Shown here one piece after another: positions 52,243 through 60,953 of a stretch of DNA of 64,000 nucleotides. A model generated the notes under the pieces. The model did no database searches and was not told the DNA's origin. It was given only the letters and a program-made list of their open reading frames with translations. The stretch lies in contig NZ_CP025249.1 in NCBI RefSeq assembly GCF_009930875.1, positions 248,001 to 312,000 on the forward strand. Direction: 5' to 3'. The DNA comes from Actinomyces sp. 432 (GTDB lineage: Bacteria > Actinomycetota > Actinomycetes > Actinomycetales > Actinomycetaceae). The number at the start of each line of letters is the position of its first letter. Position 1 is the first letter of the stretch. Position numbers and translations under genes: made by a program.

Positions 52243-52285
52243 CATATCTACCGACTTCGGCGGTTATATCTACCGACCTCGGCGG
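52243..52285. repeat. Short repeat, ATATCTACCGACYTCGGCGG family (2 units)
   Basis: ATATCTACCGACTTCGGCGG and ATATCTACCGACCTCGGCGG, 20-22 bp apart, lie downstream of thiQ. Relatives occur at 59400-59420 and 63155-63198, and as single copies near 2465 and 55578. A G-rich GGGGAGAGC repeat (52317-52345) follows up to the next stop codon. Confidence 0.65.
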
Positions 52286-52345
52286 GGGTGGCGGGGCGGC
52301 GCGGGGGACGGAGGTGGGGGAGAGCGGGGAGAGCGGGGAAGAGCG

Positions 52346-53827
52346 TCAGTCGCCTAGGCGGGCGCGCGGGGCCCGCCAGATGCCGAAACGCTCGATCTCG
52401 GCCCGCAGCGCCGGCCGGGCGGCGATCTCATCCCATAGCAGCGTCACGCGTCGCATCCGGTCGTCAATGAGCATGACTACCTGGTGCTCGGTGTCGTAGC
52501 CGGTCAGCTGCAGGTGGGACATGTCCGCCCAGCGCACGGAGTCGCTGCCCGTGAGCAGCCAGGTGCCGGTGTGATCCCGCCGCCGTCCATGCCACAGAGC
52601 GGTCAGCGTGTGCTCGCCGACGAGCACACGCTCCGGCCTGGAGATGTCGCGCGCTGCCTGCGGGTTCCGGGGGAGCGACACCTCCAGGCGTGCGGGCTCA
52701 TCGGGAACGGCCCAGATCAGGTAGCCGTAGCGGTCGGCCAGGGACTCCGTCTCACCGTTCAGGGGAACGTGTACCGAGGCACACAATTGATCGTAGGCGC
52801 GGCGCACCCCGGCGGTGGTCGGGTGCAGCTCGGCGCTGCGGCCGGTCAGGTGCAGGTGACGGTCGAGCGCAGCCAGCTCATCTGCCCCGAACTCATCCAG
52901 AGCGGCGTCGACGACGGCGTCCGGCACGGGCAGCGGGTTGTGGATCAGCTGCTCGATGATGCGGCGCAGCAGCATTGCGGTGGGTTCCTGCTGGCCTAGG
53001 TGCAGACAGCAGTAGGTGACATCGCGCAGGTCCACGACGCTCAGACCGAGGTCGTCGTACACGTTGAAGGCCCGCAGGGTCTTAAGTGTTTGCTGCGCCA
53101 GGGCGTGCATGGCCACGAGCGTGTTTGCCCCCGGCTCGCCGACCGCGCTCAGCAGCACGCGGCCGTCCTCGTTGCAGGGCAGCAGGGCGGGCCGCCTGTC
53201 GAGGTACAGGGGCGGGCGCGCCGGCGCCGTCCCGTAGGCGGGCTGAGCGGTCCAGCCCGCGCCAACCAGGTATGGGTCGTCGGTGTCGAATACGTGCCGT
53301 ACCTCGCCGCGGCGCGGGTCCAGGCGGGTGAGCAGGGCGCGTACGGCATTCCCGGCCTCCTCGCCGTCGAGCCCGTGGACGCGCAGGTTGCCGAGCGTGT
53401 GAGTATTGGTGCCGATATAACTGGCCAGGTCCCGGTCCCAGGTGACGCCGGGGCGGGGTACGGGCTGGGCGTCTGTACTCAGTAGCCGAGGGTCTGCGAA
53501 CAGCTCACCGAGGTGCGCCCAGGCGCGCAGTACGGCCTCGCGCTGTCCCCGCACGGCGATGGTGAGCCTGACGGCGTCGAAGCCGGCGTGCGCCTCGGGC
53601 ACGGCGACCTCCCCGATGCCGACCTCCACCGGCCGCTGCAACTCTGCACGCAGCGCCCCGCACAGGCGCGCCAGGGTGTCGAGTGCGGCGGGCGGCTCGT
53701 CGGCGCCGCCGTAGTCCAGGCTTAGTCCCAGCAGGGCCTGCCCGGGCTCCCGGTCAGCGCTGCGCACCATCCAGTCATGGCCCGCGAAGGACTTCCACTC
53801 GTGCTCGGGCTCGACGACGTCGCTCAT
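52346..53827 (-). CDS. Unknown protein, tandem paralogue 2, faintly M16-peptidase-like
   Basis: Cytosolic protein of 493 residues, no signal or membrane helix. AGGTGA precedes the ATG. Closely related to the next gene upstream (53919-55484): shared blocks include LCGALRAELQRPVEVGIGEV, LDPRRGEVRHVF, YLDRRPAL, the ending EIAARPALRAEIERFGIWR, and LSPDDYGGADEPPAAL-like N-termini (here LGLSLDYGGADEPPAALDTL). The layout of a DEP-then-helix start followed by a V-E-V-x-x-G segment recalls the fold of M16 peptidases, but there is no HxxEH zinc motif, so if related it is inactive. That link is a guess. No recognised family; no regulatory site seen. Confidence 0.65.
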   Translation of the reverse strand: MSDVVEPEHEWKSFAGHDWMVRSADREPGQALLGLSLDYGGADEPPAALDTLARLCGALRAELQRPVEVGIGEVAVPEAHAGFDAVRLTIAVRGQREAVLRAWAHLGELFADPRLLSTDAQPVPRPGVTWDRDLASYIGTNTHTLGNLRVHGLDGEEAGNAVRALLTRLDPRRGEVRHVFDTDDPYLVGAGWTAQPAYGTAPARPPLYLDRRPALLPCNEDGRVLLSAVGEPGANTLVAMHALAQQTLKTLRAFNVYDDLGLSVVDLRDVTYCCLHLGQQEPTAMLLRRIIEQLIHNPLPVPDAVVDAALDEFGADELAALDRHLHLTGRSAELHPTTAGVRRAYDQLCASVHVPLNGETESLADRYGYLIWAVPDEPARLEVSLPRNPQAARDISRPERVLVGEHTLTALWHGRRRDHTGTWLLTGSDSVRWADMSHLQLTGYDTEHQVVMLIDDRMRRVTLLWDEIAARPALRAEIERFGIWRAPRARLGD

Positions 53828-53918
53828 CTCGGTTCACCTGCCTGACTGCGTGCCTGGATACTGGTTGCGGCCGGGTGCGGCGGGACAAGTGGCCCCGACC
53901 GGTTCCGGCGGGGCGCGG

Positions 53919-55484
53919 TCATTGGATAAGTCCGAAGGTACCGCGCGGCAGGCGCCAGATGCCGCGGCGTTCCAGCTCGGCGCGCAGCCCGGGTCGGGCG
54001 GCGACCTCGTCCCAGTACAGGTTGACGGTGCGCAACCGGTCATCGATCAGCTCCAGGTACTGGTCGGAGGGGTCATAGCAGGCCATCACCAGCCGGGTGG
54101 AGTCCACCCACCGGTAGCCCATGGAGTGGTCTGGGTGCCAGCGTCGGGGCAGTCCTCGCTGCTCCCACTTGAACTGGTGCGCCTGTATCTGGTGGGCGGT
54201 GAGCTTGATGGCGTCGGGGTGGCCGTCGTCGCGCCGGTGCTGTGGCCCGTCATGGAGGAGGATGACGTCGCCTCCGGGCTCGTCGATGTGCTTCCAGAGC
54301 AGGTAGCCGGCCTGCTTCGCCAGCGGCTCGGTCTGATCGCGCAGCGGCAGGTGCACCGAGGCACGGATCTGAGCCAGGGCCCGCCGCACGCCGTCGGCGG
54401 TCGGCTGCACGTTGCCGGCCCTACCGCTGGTGCGCAGCCGCAGGGCGTCGTCGACCGTCTCGGAGGGGCCGTAAAGCTCCAGCGCCCGCTCGATGAGCGC
54501 CTCGGGCACGGGCTGGGGTCGGGCGACGACGGCGTCGTGGACGGCCATCACCTCCTCACCGCCCAGGCGGCCGTCGTTGGTGTTGAGCGCGAAGCAGCAG
54601 TAGAAGGCGTCTCGCAGGGTGATGAACTCGTAGCCGAGGCGTGCCTGCATTCCCATCCGGTCCAGCAGGTCGGCGATCAGGGACTGCATGACGAACCCGG
54701 CCACATAGGCGTCGGCGCCCGGGGTGGCGGTGGCGGAGAGCACCACGCCGTCGTCGGGCGGGCACAGCACCAGGGCCGGACGCCGGTCGAGGTAGACGGG
54801 CGGGCGGGTCGGAGGCGCCGCGGTGGGCGGGTCGGCCGTCCAGCCGACGCCGACCAGGGTGGGATCGTTGGTGATGAATACGTGCCTGACCTCGCCGCGG
54901 CGCGGATCCAGGTGGGCGAGCAGCTCACGCGACAGCAGTCGGCCCGCCTCGCCGTCGGGGCCGTGGATGGGCATGTCCGCCAGGTTCATGGCGGTCACGC
55001 CCGCATGGGTGGCCAGGTCCCGGTCCCAGGCGTTGACCTGACGGGGGAGCAGCGGCGCATTGGCGGGCAGGTCCGGGCGGGCGAAGAGCTCTCCCAGATG
55101 CGTCCAGGCGCCGAGAACGGCGGCGCGGCGGCCGCGGATGCGCAGCCCCAGCATGGACGGCTCCAGCTCGACGGCGACCTCGGGCACCGAGACCTCGCCG
55201 ACGCCGACCTCGATCGGGCGCTGCAACTCGGCGCGCAGCGCCCCGCACAGGCGGGCGGCGGCGTCCAGACGGGCGGGCGGCTCATCCACCAGGCCGTAGT
55301 CGAAGTAGGCGGCCAGCAGCAGCTGCTCGGGGTCGGGATCGGCGAGTACCAGCCAGTCGTGGCCGGCGGCGCTGGCCCAGGAGCCGACGTCGCCGACGTC
55401 CGGGGGCGCGACAGGGCTGGGCGCGGGGGAAGCGCTCGCGGTGGGGGCGTTCGCAGGGCTGATGCCGTATCCGCCGTCGCTCAT
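53919..55484 (-). CDS. Unknown protein, tandem paralogue 1, faintly M16-peptidase-like
   Basis: Protein of about 521 residues, start at 55484 (MSDGGYGISPANAP) with AGGAAGG upstream. Residues 1-40 are low-complexity. The body parallels its neighbour: FDYGLVDEPPARLDAAARLC, GALRAELQRPIEVGVGEVSV, HLDPRRGEVRHVFITNDPTL, VYLDRRPALVL, then NLYWDEVAARPGLRAELERR and GIWRLPRG at the C-terminus. The two genes are 91 bp apart and co-directional, so likely a tandem duplication within one operon. The C-terminal third of both reads like a beta-rich domain ending with the W-x-E-[IV]-A-A-R-P motif. Function unknown. Confidence 0.65.
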   Translation of the reverse strand: MSDGGYGISPANAPTASASPAPSPVAPPDVGDVGSWASAAGHDWLVLADPDPEQLLLAAYFDYGLVDEPPARLDAAARLCGALRAELQRPIEVGVGEVSVPEVAVELEPSMLGLRIRGRRAAVLGAWTHLGELFARPDLPANAPLLPRQVNAWDRDLATHAGVTAMNLADMPIHGPDGEAGRLLSRELLAHLDPRRGEVRHVFITNDPTLVGVGWTADPPTAAPPTRPPVYLDRRPALVLCPPDDGVVLSATATPGADAYVAGFVMQSLIADLLDRMGMQARLGYEFITLRDAFYCCFALNTNDGRLGGEEVMAVHDAVVARPQPVPEALIERALELYGPSETVDDALRLRTSGRAGNVQPTADGVRRALAQIRASVHLPLRDQTEPLAKQAGYLLWKHIDEPGGDVILLHDGPQHRRDDGHPDAIKLTAHQIQAHQFKWEQRGLPRRWHPDHSMGYRWVDSTRLVMACYDPSDQYLELIDDRLRTVNLYWDEVAARPGLRAELERRGIWRLPRGTFGLIQ

Positions 55485-55662
55485 GGGGGTCCTTCCTGCG
55501 CCGCGGCCGGGAACCGCGCACACTCGCAGGCTACTCGGGTGAGCCCGCGCCGCCATGGGCAGCGGTGCCCACGGGCGAGTTGCCGACCTCGGCGGGGAAC
55601 GGCGGGGCTGCTCCGGGACGGATCGACGCGACGGACGGGCGCCGGACGGCTAGGCTGGAGAC

Positions 55663-56916
55663 GTGAAGATCCTGCTGCTGGGGTCCGGCGCGCGCGAGCA
55701 CGCCCTGGCCCGCGCCCTCGCTTCCGACCCCGCCACCACCGAACTCGTCGTCGCCCCCGGCAACCCCGGCACGGCCGACATCGCCACCAACATCAAGATC
55801 GACCCCACCTCCCCGGAGGAGGTGGTGGACCTGGCCACCCAGATGGCCGCCGACCTGGTCGTCGTCGGCCCGGAGGCGCCACTGGTCGCAGGGGTCGCCG
55901 ACGCCGTCCGTGACGCCGGCATCCCGGTCTTCGGCCCCGGCGCCGAGGCCGCCCAGTTGGAGGGCTCGAAGTCCTTCGCCAAGCGGGTCATGGCATCGGC
56001 CGGCGTGCCCACCGCCGACTCAGTGACCTGCACCACCGAGGCCGAACTGGACACCGCCCTGCGTAACTACGACGCCCCCTACGTCGTCAAGGATGACGGC
56101 CTGGCCGCCGGCAAGGGCGTGGTAGTCACCTCCGACCTCGAGGCCGCCCTCGCCCACGGGCGCGCCTGCCTGGCGAAGGAGAACGGCACCGTCGTCGTCG
56201 AGGACTACCTGGGTGGCCCGGAGGTCTCCCTGTTCTGCGTCTGCGACGGCGCCACCGTCCGCCCACTCGCCCCCGCCCAGGACTTCAAGCGGCTCGGCGA
56301 CGGCGACGTCGGCCCCAACACCGGCGGCATGGGCGCCTACACGCCGCTGACCTGGGCACCCGATGACCTGACCGAGCAGGTGCTGCGCGAGGTCGCCCAG
56401 CCGGTGGTGGACGAGATGGCCCGCCGCGGCACCGCCTTCATCGGCCTGCTTTACTGCGGCCTCGCCCTGACCGACAAGGGCCTGCGCGTGGTCGAGTTCA
56501 ACGTCCGCTTCGGCGACCCCGAGACCCAGGCCGTCCTGGCCCGCCTCGACTCTCCGCTGGCGCAGCTGCTGCTGGCCGCCGCCACCGGCCGCCTGGCCGA
56601 GGTCCCCGCCCCGCGCTGGTCGGAGCAGGCCGCCGTCGACGTCGTCCTGGCCGCCCCCGGCTACCCCGGCACCGTCACCACCGGCGGCCTGATCACCGGC
56701 ATTCCCGACGCCGAGGCCCTGGACGGCGTCCACGTCCTGCACGCCGGCACCGCCCGCGACGACGACGGCAACCTGGTCGCCTCCGGCGGGCGGGTGCTGT
56801 CCGTGGTCGCCCTGGGGGACACGGTCGCCGACGCCCGCGCCCGCGCCTACGAGGCCGTCGCCAAGATTCACCTCGACGGCGCCCAGTACCGCACCGACAT
56901 CGCCGCCGGGCGCTGA
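55663..56916 (+). CDS. purD: Phosphoribosylamine-glycine ligase (GAR synthetase)
   Basis: Second step of purine synthesis: ATP + phosphoribosylamine + glycine to GAR. 417 residues, GTG start at 55663. Family marks: [113 protein letters not shown] and GGMGAYTP, and [18 protein letters not shown]. All active-site segments are intact. First gene of the purine cluster. Confidence 0.96.
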   Translation: MKILLLGSGAREHALARALASDPATTELVVAPGNPGTADIATNIKIDPTSPEEVVDLATQMAADLVVVGPEAPLVAGVADAVRDAGIPVFGPGAEAAQLEGSKSFAKRVMASAGVPTADSVTCTTEAELDTALRNYDAPYVVKDDGLAAGKGVVVTSDLEAALAHGRACLAKENGTVVVEDYLGGPEVSLFCVCDGATVRPLAPAQDFKRLGDGDVGPNTGGMGAYTPLTWAPDDLTEQVLREVAQPVVDEMARRGTAFIGLLYCGLALTDKGLRVVEFNVRFGDPETQAVLARLDSPLAQLLLAAATGRLAEVPAPRWSEQAAVDVVLAAPGYPGTVTTGGLITGIPDAEALDGVHVLHAGTARDDDGNLVASGGRVLSVVALGDTVADARARAYEAVAKIHLDGAQYRTDIAAGR

Positions 56917-56974
56917 GCCGGCGCAGTTGGCCGTGCCCATCGCCGTCGGCACCAGGCGGTGGCAGGATGGACTC

Positions 56975-57931
56975 ATGAGCGTAACCAGCAGCCCTGACGC
57001 CGCCGCCCCGCCGGGAGCCGCACAGTCGCCGTCGGCCCCCGGCCTGCCCGGCTGGAGCCACGTCTCCTCCGGCAAGGTGCGGGACGTATACGCCCCCGCC
57101 GGTGCCGGCCCCTGGGCCGGGCGCGACGTGCTGCTTATTGTCGCCTCCGACCGCATCAGCGCCTACGACCACATCCTGTCCACCCCGGTGCCGGACAAGG
57201 GCAAGGTGCTCACGGCACTGTCCGTGTGGTGGTTTGAACAGCTGGCCGACATCGTCTCGAGCCACCTGGTGAGCCTGGACGTGCCGGCCGCGGTAGTCGG
57301 CCGCGCCATGATCTGCCGCCGCCTGGAGATGTACCCGGTTGAATGCGTCGCTCGCGGCTACCTCACTGGCTCCGGCCTCGCCGAGTACCGCTCCTCCGGC
57401 ACCGTGTGCGGCCTGTCCCTGCCCGCGGGCCTGACCGAGGCCTCGCGCCTGCCCGAGCCGATCTTCACCCCCGCCGCCAAGGCCGAGCTCGGCGAGCACG
57501 ATGAGAACGTCTCCTTCGAGCGCGTGGTGGACATGGTCGGCCGCGAGGCGGCCGAGGCGCTGCGCGAGACCACCCTCGCCCTGTACGCCCGCGCCGCCGA
57601 CATCGCCCGCGACCGCGGCATCATCCTGGCGGACACCAAGTTCGAATTCGGCCAGGACCCCGCCACCGGTGCCCTGATCCTGGGCGACGAGGTTCTCACC
57701 CCCGACTCCTCCCGCTTCTGGCCCGCCGACGCCTGGGAACCGGGCCGCCCCACCCCCTCCTTCGACAAGCAGTACGTGCGCGACTGGCTCACCTCCCCAG
57801 CATCCGGCTGGGACCGCCGCTCCGGCGAGGCCCCTCCCGCCCTGCCCGACGACGTCGTGCAGCGCACCCGGCAGCGGTACCTGGAGGCCTATGCGCGCCT
57901 GACCGGCAAGCCACTGGACCTGGGCGCATGA
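56975..57931 (+). CDS. purC: SAICAR synthetase
   Basis: Phosphoribosylaminoimidazole-succinocarboxamide synthase: ATP + CAIR + aspartate to SAICAR. About 318 residues. Start at 56975 ([14 protein letters not shown]) rather than 56927; the first 20 residues are low-complexity. Marks: [110 protein letters not shown], and [17 protein letters not shown]. Its stop overlaps the next start (ATGA). Confidence 0.96.
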   Translation: MSVTSSPDAAAPPGAAQSPSAPGLPGWSHVSSGKVRDVYAPAGAGPWAGRDVLLIVASDRISAYDHILSTPVPDKGKVLTALSVWWFEQLADIVSSHLVSLDVPAAVVGRAMICRRLEMYPVECVARGYLTGSGLAEYRSSGTVCGLSLPAGLTEASRLPEPIFTPAAKAELGEHDENVSFERVVDMVGREAAEALRETTLALYARAADIARDRGIILADTKFEFGQDPATGALILGDEVLTPDSSRFWPADAWEPGRPTPSFDKQYVRDWLTSPASGWDRRSGEAPPALPDDVVQRTRQRYLEAYARLTGKPLDLGA

Positions 57932-58533
57932 CTGCGCCGATGAGTTCCGGACCCGCCGTCGATGCCCCCGGCACGACCCGCAGCTTCCACCCCGGCCCCG
58001 GCTTCGTGATCGCGCTGGTCGCCGTCGGCGCGGTGCTGCTGCTGGCGCTGGCGGCGGCCGTCTCCAGCGCCTTCGGCGCCCGGGGGCTATCCGCCATCCT
58101 CGGCGGCGTGGCGCTGGTGATAGTTGGCCTCGGGCTGCTGCTACTGCTGCGCGTGCCCGCGCGAAGCCTCGTCGTCAACGCGCCCCGGCTACGGCTGGAG
58201 CGCAATCGGGCGCGGATGGCGCGGCGGCGTGGGACGCAGCAGGCCGCCGCGCCGGGGCGTCCGGAAGAAAATGCGCCGTTGACGGTGCCCGGCACCGACC
58301 TGATCATTCCGGACTCCGGCGGGCGTAGGGAGCTGATCACCCTCGACGTCGTGAGCGGGCCGCTGACCACCGCGCTGGCCGCCACCGGTGCGGGGCGGAA
58401 GGCCGACGAGCTGCTGGCTGGAACCACTGCGGGAGAGACGATGATCCGGGTTGCCCAGCTGCTCGCGGGCACGCTCGGCTTCCTGCTGCTCGCCCTCGGG
58501 CTCGCCTCGATCCTCGGGCAGGTGATCGCGTGA
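57928..58533 (+). CDS. Membrane protein of unknown function in purine cluster
   Basis: Protein of 201 residues with two N-terminal helices ([20 protein letters not shown] and [20 protein letters not shown]), a basic cytoplasmic stretch ([17 protein letters not shown]), a short soluble part ([18 protein letters not shown]) and a C-terminal helix ([20 protein letters not shown]). It overlaps purC by 4 bp and the next gene by 4 bp, so it is translated with the cluster. No known role in purine synthesis. Confidence 0.75.
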   Translation: MTAPMSSGPAVDAPGTTRSFHPGPGFVIALVAVGAVLLLALAAAVSSAFGARGLSAILGGVALVIVGLGLLLLLRVPARSLVVNAPRLRLERNRARMARRRGTQQAAAPGRPEENAPLTVPGTDLIIPDSGGRRELITLDVVSGPLTTALAATGAGRKADELLAGTTAGETMIRVAQLLAGTLGFLLLALGLASILGQVIA

Positions 58534-59399
58534 CGCCGCTGCGCGACCGGCGCCCGGAGCATGAGCGCGGCCCCGTCGACTGGGGCACTGGGGCACGTGC
58601 CTCGGCCTACGCGGGAGACCGTGGCGGATACACGCATGCGGGCGTCGGCGGGGACACCGCGCCAGACGTGGACTGGGGGTCCCCGATCGCCGATGACGCG
58701 CCGCGCACACGTCGGAGCGCTCCCGGGACCGATTGGGGCGTAGGACGCGGCCCTGCACCCGTCACCACCGGCACGCCCGGACGGACTCCCTGGCCGCAGG
58801 TGGTGCGCCGACAGCGCCTGGCGGGTGTGCTGTTCGCGCTGGCCGGCCTGGCCCTGGCCACCTGGTCCGCGATGCACCTGGCCACCAACGCCGAGGCGGG
58901 GCATCCGTGGCTGCCGCCGTGGCTGGTGGTGGTGCTCGGCGGCGCCGGCCTGGTCTCCGCCGCCGGATACCTGGCCTGGGCGGGCGGTACCGCCGTGCGC
59001 AATGAGGCCGAGCGATGGGAACCCACGGTCGTGGACGCCGCGGCGGGACTGACCGACGGAACGGTTGACGTGGCCGACCCGCACCACCTGCTGTCGGCCT
59101 CAAGCACTGCGGAGCGCGCACTGCCCCCGGGACGGCAGGGCCCGGGCGTGTCCGGCGCGGACGGAGTGCGCGTGGACTCCGGGCCCAAGCCGGTGATGGG
59201 CACCTCGACCATGGACCAGTCGGTGCACGCCCCGGCGGGCGTGGCCGGGGCGGTCGGCGGGTTCATGCTCGCAGCCGCAGTGGTGTGCGCGATCCTGGCG
59301 CTGGTGCTGGGGACCGAGTGGCTGCTGGGTACCGTGGCGCTGGCGCTCGGCGGCATCCTCGCCGTCCGCCTGGCCGGCGACTGGCTCGGCACGATCTAA
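58530..59399 (+). CDS. Membrane protein of unknown function in purine cluster
   Basis: Protein of 289 residues, GTG start at 58530 overlapping the previous stop. Residues 1-85 are hydrophilic and Arg/Gly-rich. Helices: LAGVLFALAGLALATWSAMH, WLVVVLGGAGLVSAAGYLAW, a soluble middle (VVDAAAGLTDGTVDVADPHH), then two C-terminal helices (AVGGFMLAAAVVCAILALVL and LLGTVALALGGILAVRLAGD). Family unknown. Lies between purC and purS. Confidence 0.72.
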   Translation: MTPLRDRRPEHERGPVDWGTGARASAYAGDRGGYTHAGVGGDTAPDVDWGSPIADDAPRTRRSAPGTDWGVGRGPAPVTTGTPGRTPWPQVVRRQRLAGVLFALAGLALATWSAMHLATNAEAGHPWLPPWLVVVLGGAGLVSAAGYLAWAGGTAVRNEAERWEPTVVDAAAGLTDGTVDVADPHHLLSASSTAERALPPGRQGPGVSGADGVRVDSGPKPVMGTSTMDQSVHAPAGVAGAVGGFMLAAAVVCAILALVLGTEWLLGTVALALGGILAVRLAGDWLGTI

Positions 59400-59503
59400 C
59401 CCGCCGAGATCGGTAGAAGTTGCGGGCGCCGCCGGTTTACGTGGTCGCGGGCGGGTAGGCTGAGCCCGGACCCGCTCCCGCCCGACCGCATCCAGGAGGA
59501 CCG

Positions 59504-59791
59504 ATGGGACGCATCGTCGTCGAGGTCATGCCCAAGCCCGAGATCCTTGACCCGCAGGGCAAGGCCGTCATGGGCAATCTCCCACGCCTGGGATTCGACC
59601 AGTTCACCGGCGTGCGCCAGGGCCGGCGCTTCGAACTGACTGTCGAGGGCCCGGTCACCGAGGAGCATCTGGCGGCCGCCGCCGAGGCCGCGGAGAAGCT
59701 CCTGTCCAACCCGATCATTGAGGACGTCGTCTCCGTCAGCGCCGCGCCGGCCGACGGCACGGACGCTACATCCAACTCCGAGGAGGCCTGA
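59504..59791 (+). CDS. purS: FGAM synthase subunit PurS
   Basis: Small 95-residue subunit of the three-part formylglycinamidine ribonucleotide synthase. Marks: GRIVVEVMPKPEILDPQGKA, VMGNLPRLGFDQFTGVRQGR, and AAAEAAEKLLSNPIIEDVVS. AGGAGG lies before the ATG. Its stop directly precedes purQ. The large subunit gene purL is not in the window. Confidence 0.93.
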   Translation: MGRIVVEVMPKPEILDPQGKAVMGNLPRLGFDQFTGVRQGRRFELTVEGPVTEEHLAAAAEAAEKLLSNPIIEDVVSVSAAPADGTDATSNSEEA

Positions 59792-60487
59792 GTGACCCGC
59801 ATCGGCGTCATCACCTTCCCCGGCACGCTCGACGACGTCGACGCCGCCCGCGCGGTCCGGCTTGCCGGGGCTGAGCCAGTCTCCCTGTGGCACAAGGACG
59901 CGGATCTTCACGGCGTTGACGCCGTGGTGGTTCCGGGCGGCTTCTCCTACGGCGACTACCTGCGCTGCGGCGCAATCGCCCGCTTCGCCCCCGTCATGGA
60001 TGAGGTCATTGTGGCCGCCGAGCGGGGCATGCCCGTGCTCGGCATCTGCAACGGCTTCCAGGTGCTGACTGAGGCTCACCTGCTGCCCGGAGCGCTCATC
60101 CGCAACAACCACCAGAAGTTCATCTGCCGCGAGCAGCGCCTGCGCGTGGAGTCCACCACCACCGCCTGGACCAACCTGTTCGAGGAGGGGGAGGAGATCG
60201 TCGTCCCGTTGAAGAACGGCGAGGGCAACTTCATCGCCTCCCCCGACGAGCTGGACCGCCTGGAGGGTGAAGGGCTCGTCGTCTTCCGCTACCTGGACAA
60301 CCCCAACGGCTCCGCGCGCGACATCGCCGGCGTACGCAACCAGCGCGGCAACGTCGTCGGCCTAATGCCGCACCCCGAGCACGCCGTCGAGCCCGGCTTC
60401 GGCCCGGACTCTCCGGCCGGCGCCCGCCAGGGCGTGGACGGGCTGCGCCTATTCCAGTCCGCCATCAGCGCGCTGGTCGGGGCCTGA
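59792..60487 (+). CDS. purQ: FGAM synthase glutaminase subunit PurQ
   Basis: Class I glutamine amidotransferase that supplies ammonia to PurL. 231 residues, GTG start at 59792 with GAGGAGG 5 bp upstream. Marks: [40 protein letters not shown], the nucleophile Cys in [20 protein letters not shown], and the His-x-Glu pair in [13 protein letters not shown]. Partner of the adjacent purS. Last gene of the purine cluster here. Confidence 0.95.
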   Translation: MTRIGVITFPGTLDDVDAARAVRLAGAEPVSLWHKDADLHGVDAVVVPGGFSYGDYLRCGAIARFAPVMDEVIVAAERGMPVLGICNGFQVLTEAHLLPGALIRNNHQKFICREQRLRVESTTTAWTNLFEEGEEIVVPLKNGEGNFIASPDELDRLEGEGLVVFRYLDNPNGSARDIAGVRNQRGNVVGLMPHPEHAVEPGFGPDSPAGARQGVDGLRLFQSAISALVGA

Positions 60488-60512
60488 GCATCACTCCGGT
60501 TCCGTTCGGCTC

Positions 60513-60872
60513 TCATCCACATTGCCTGTGGATAACTTCTTGTGAGCCAGACCTTGCGGGTCGACTGGCCCGGAGTGCGGACGCCGTCGGCGCGAGCGCC
60601 GAGGTTGCGGCCACACCGCCGGTAACCGGCTCACTGCCGCGGATGCGCTGCGATTCACTCGGCTCGCGCGCGGCAGTAAAAACGCGTCATTTCAACGATT
60701 TGACGGCGCCGTCGGCGTTGCGGTAGTGGGGCGAAAGCGGAGTCGGAGCGAGGCGCCGGGGCGCTCCCTGGATGCGCGGGCCTGCGCCCAGGAGCCAACC
60801 CACAGGTTGATCGGCGTCATTTCCGTCGTCTCCCGGGCTGTGCACAAAGCTGTGGAAAATTTCTGTGGATAA
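60513..60872. promoter_or_regulatory. DnaA-box cluster between purQ and the glycosyltransferase gene
   Basis: Exact TTATCCACA matches (as TGTGGATAA) at 60527-60535 and 60864-60872, with one-mismatch sites TCATCCACA at 60513-60521 and TGTGGAAAA at 60851-60859. The first pair is an inverted arrangement 14 bp apart; the second pair is a direct repeat 13 bp apart. No gene is recognised in 60488-60953. The usual oriC neighbours (dnaA, dnaN, rpmH) are absent, so a DnaA-titrating or reactivating site is more likely than an origin. Confidence 0.6.
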
Positions 60873-60953
60873 CCTTGCGGGCGGCCCTGCGCGAGCCTGC
60901 CGGGGCAGTTGTGACAGGGGTCTCCCAGGGCCGCCAAAGCCATGTGCTACTGG

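Noticed and set aside
60513..60872. Chromosomal origin of replication
   Set aside because: Only four DnaA boxes, no AT-rich unwinding region seen, and no dnaA, dnaN or rpmH in the window.
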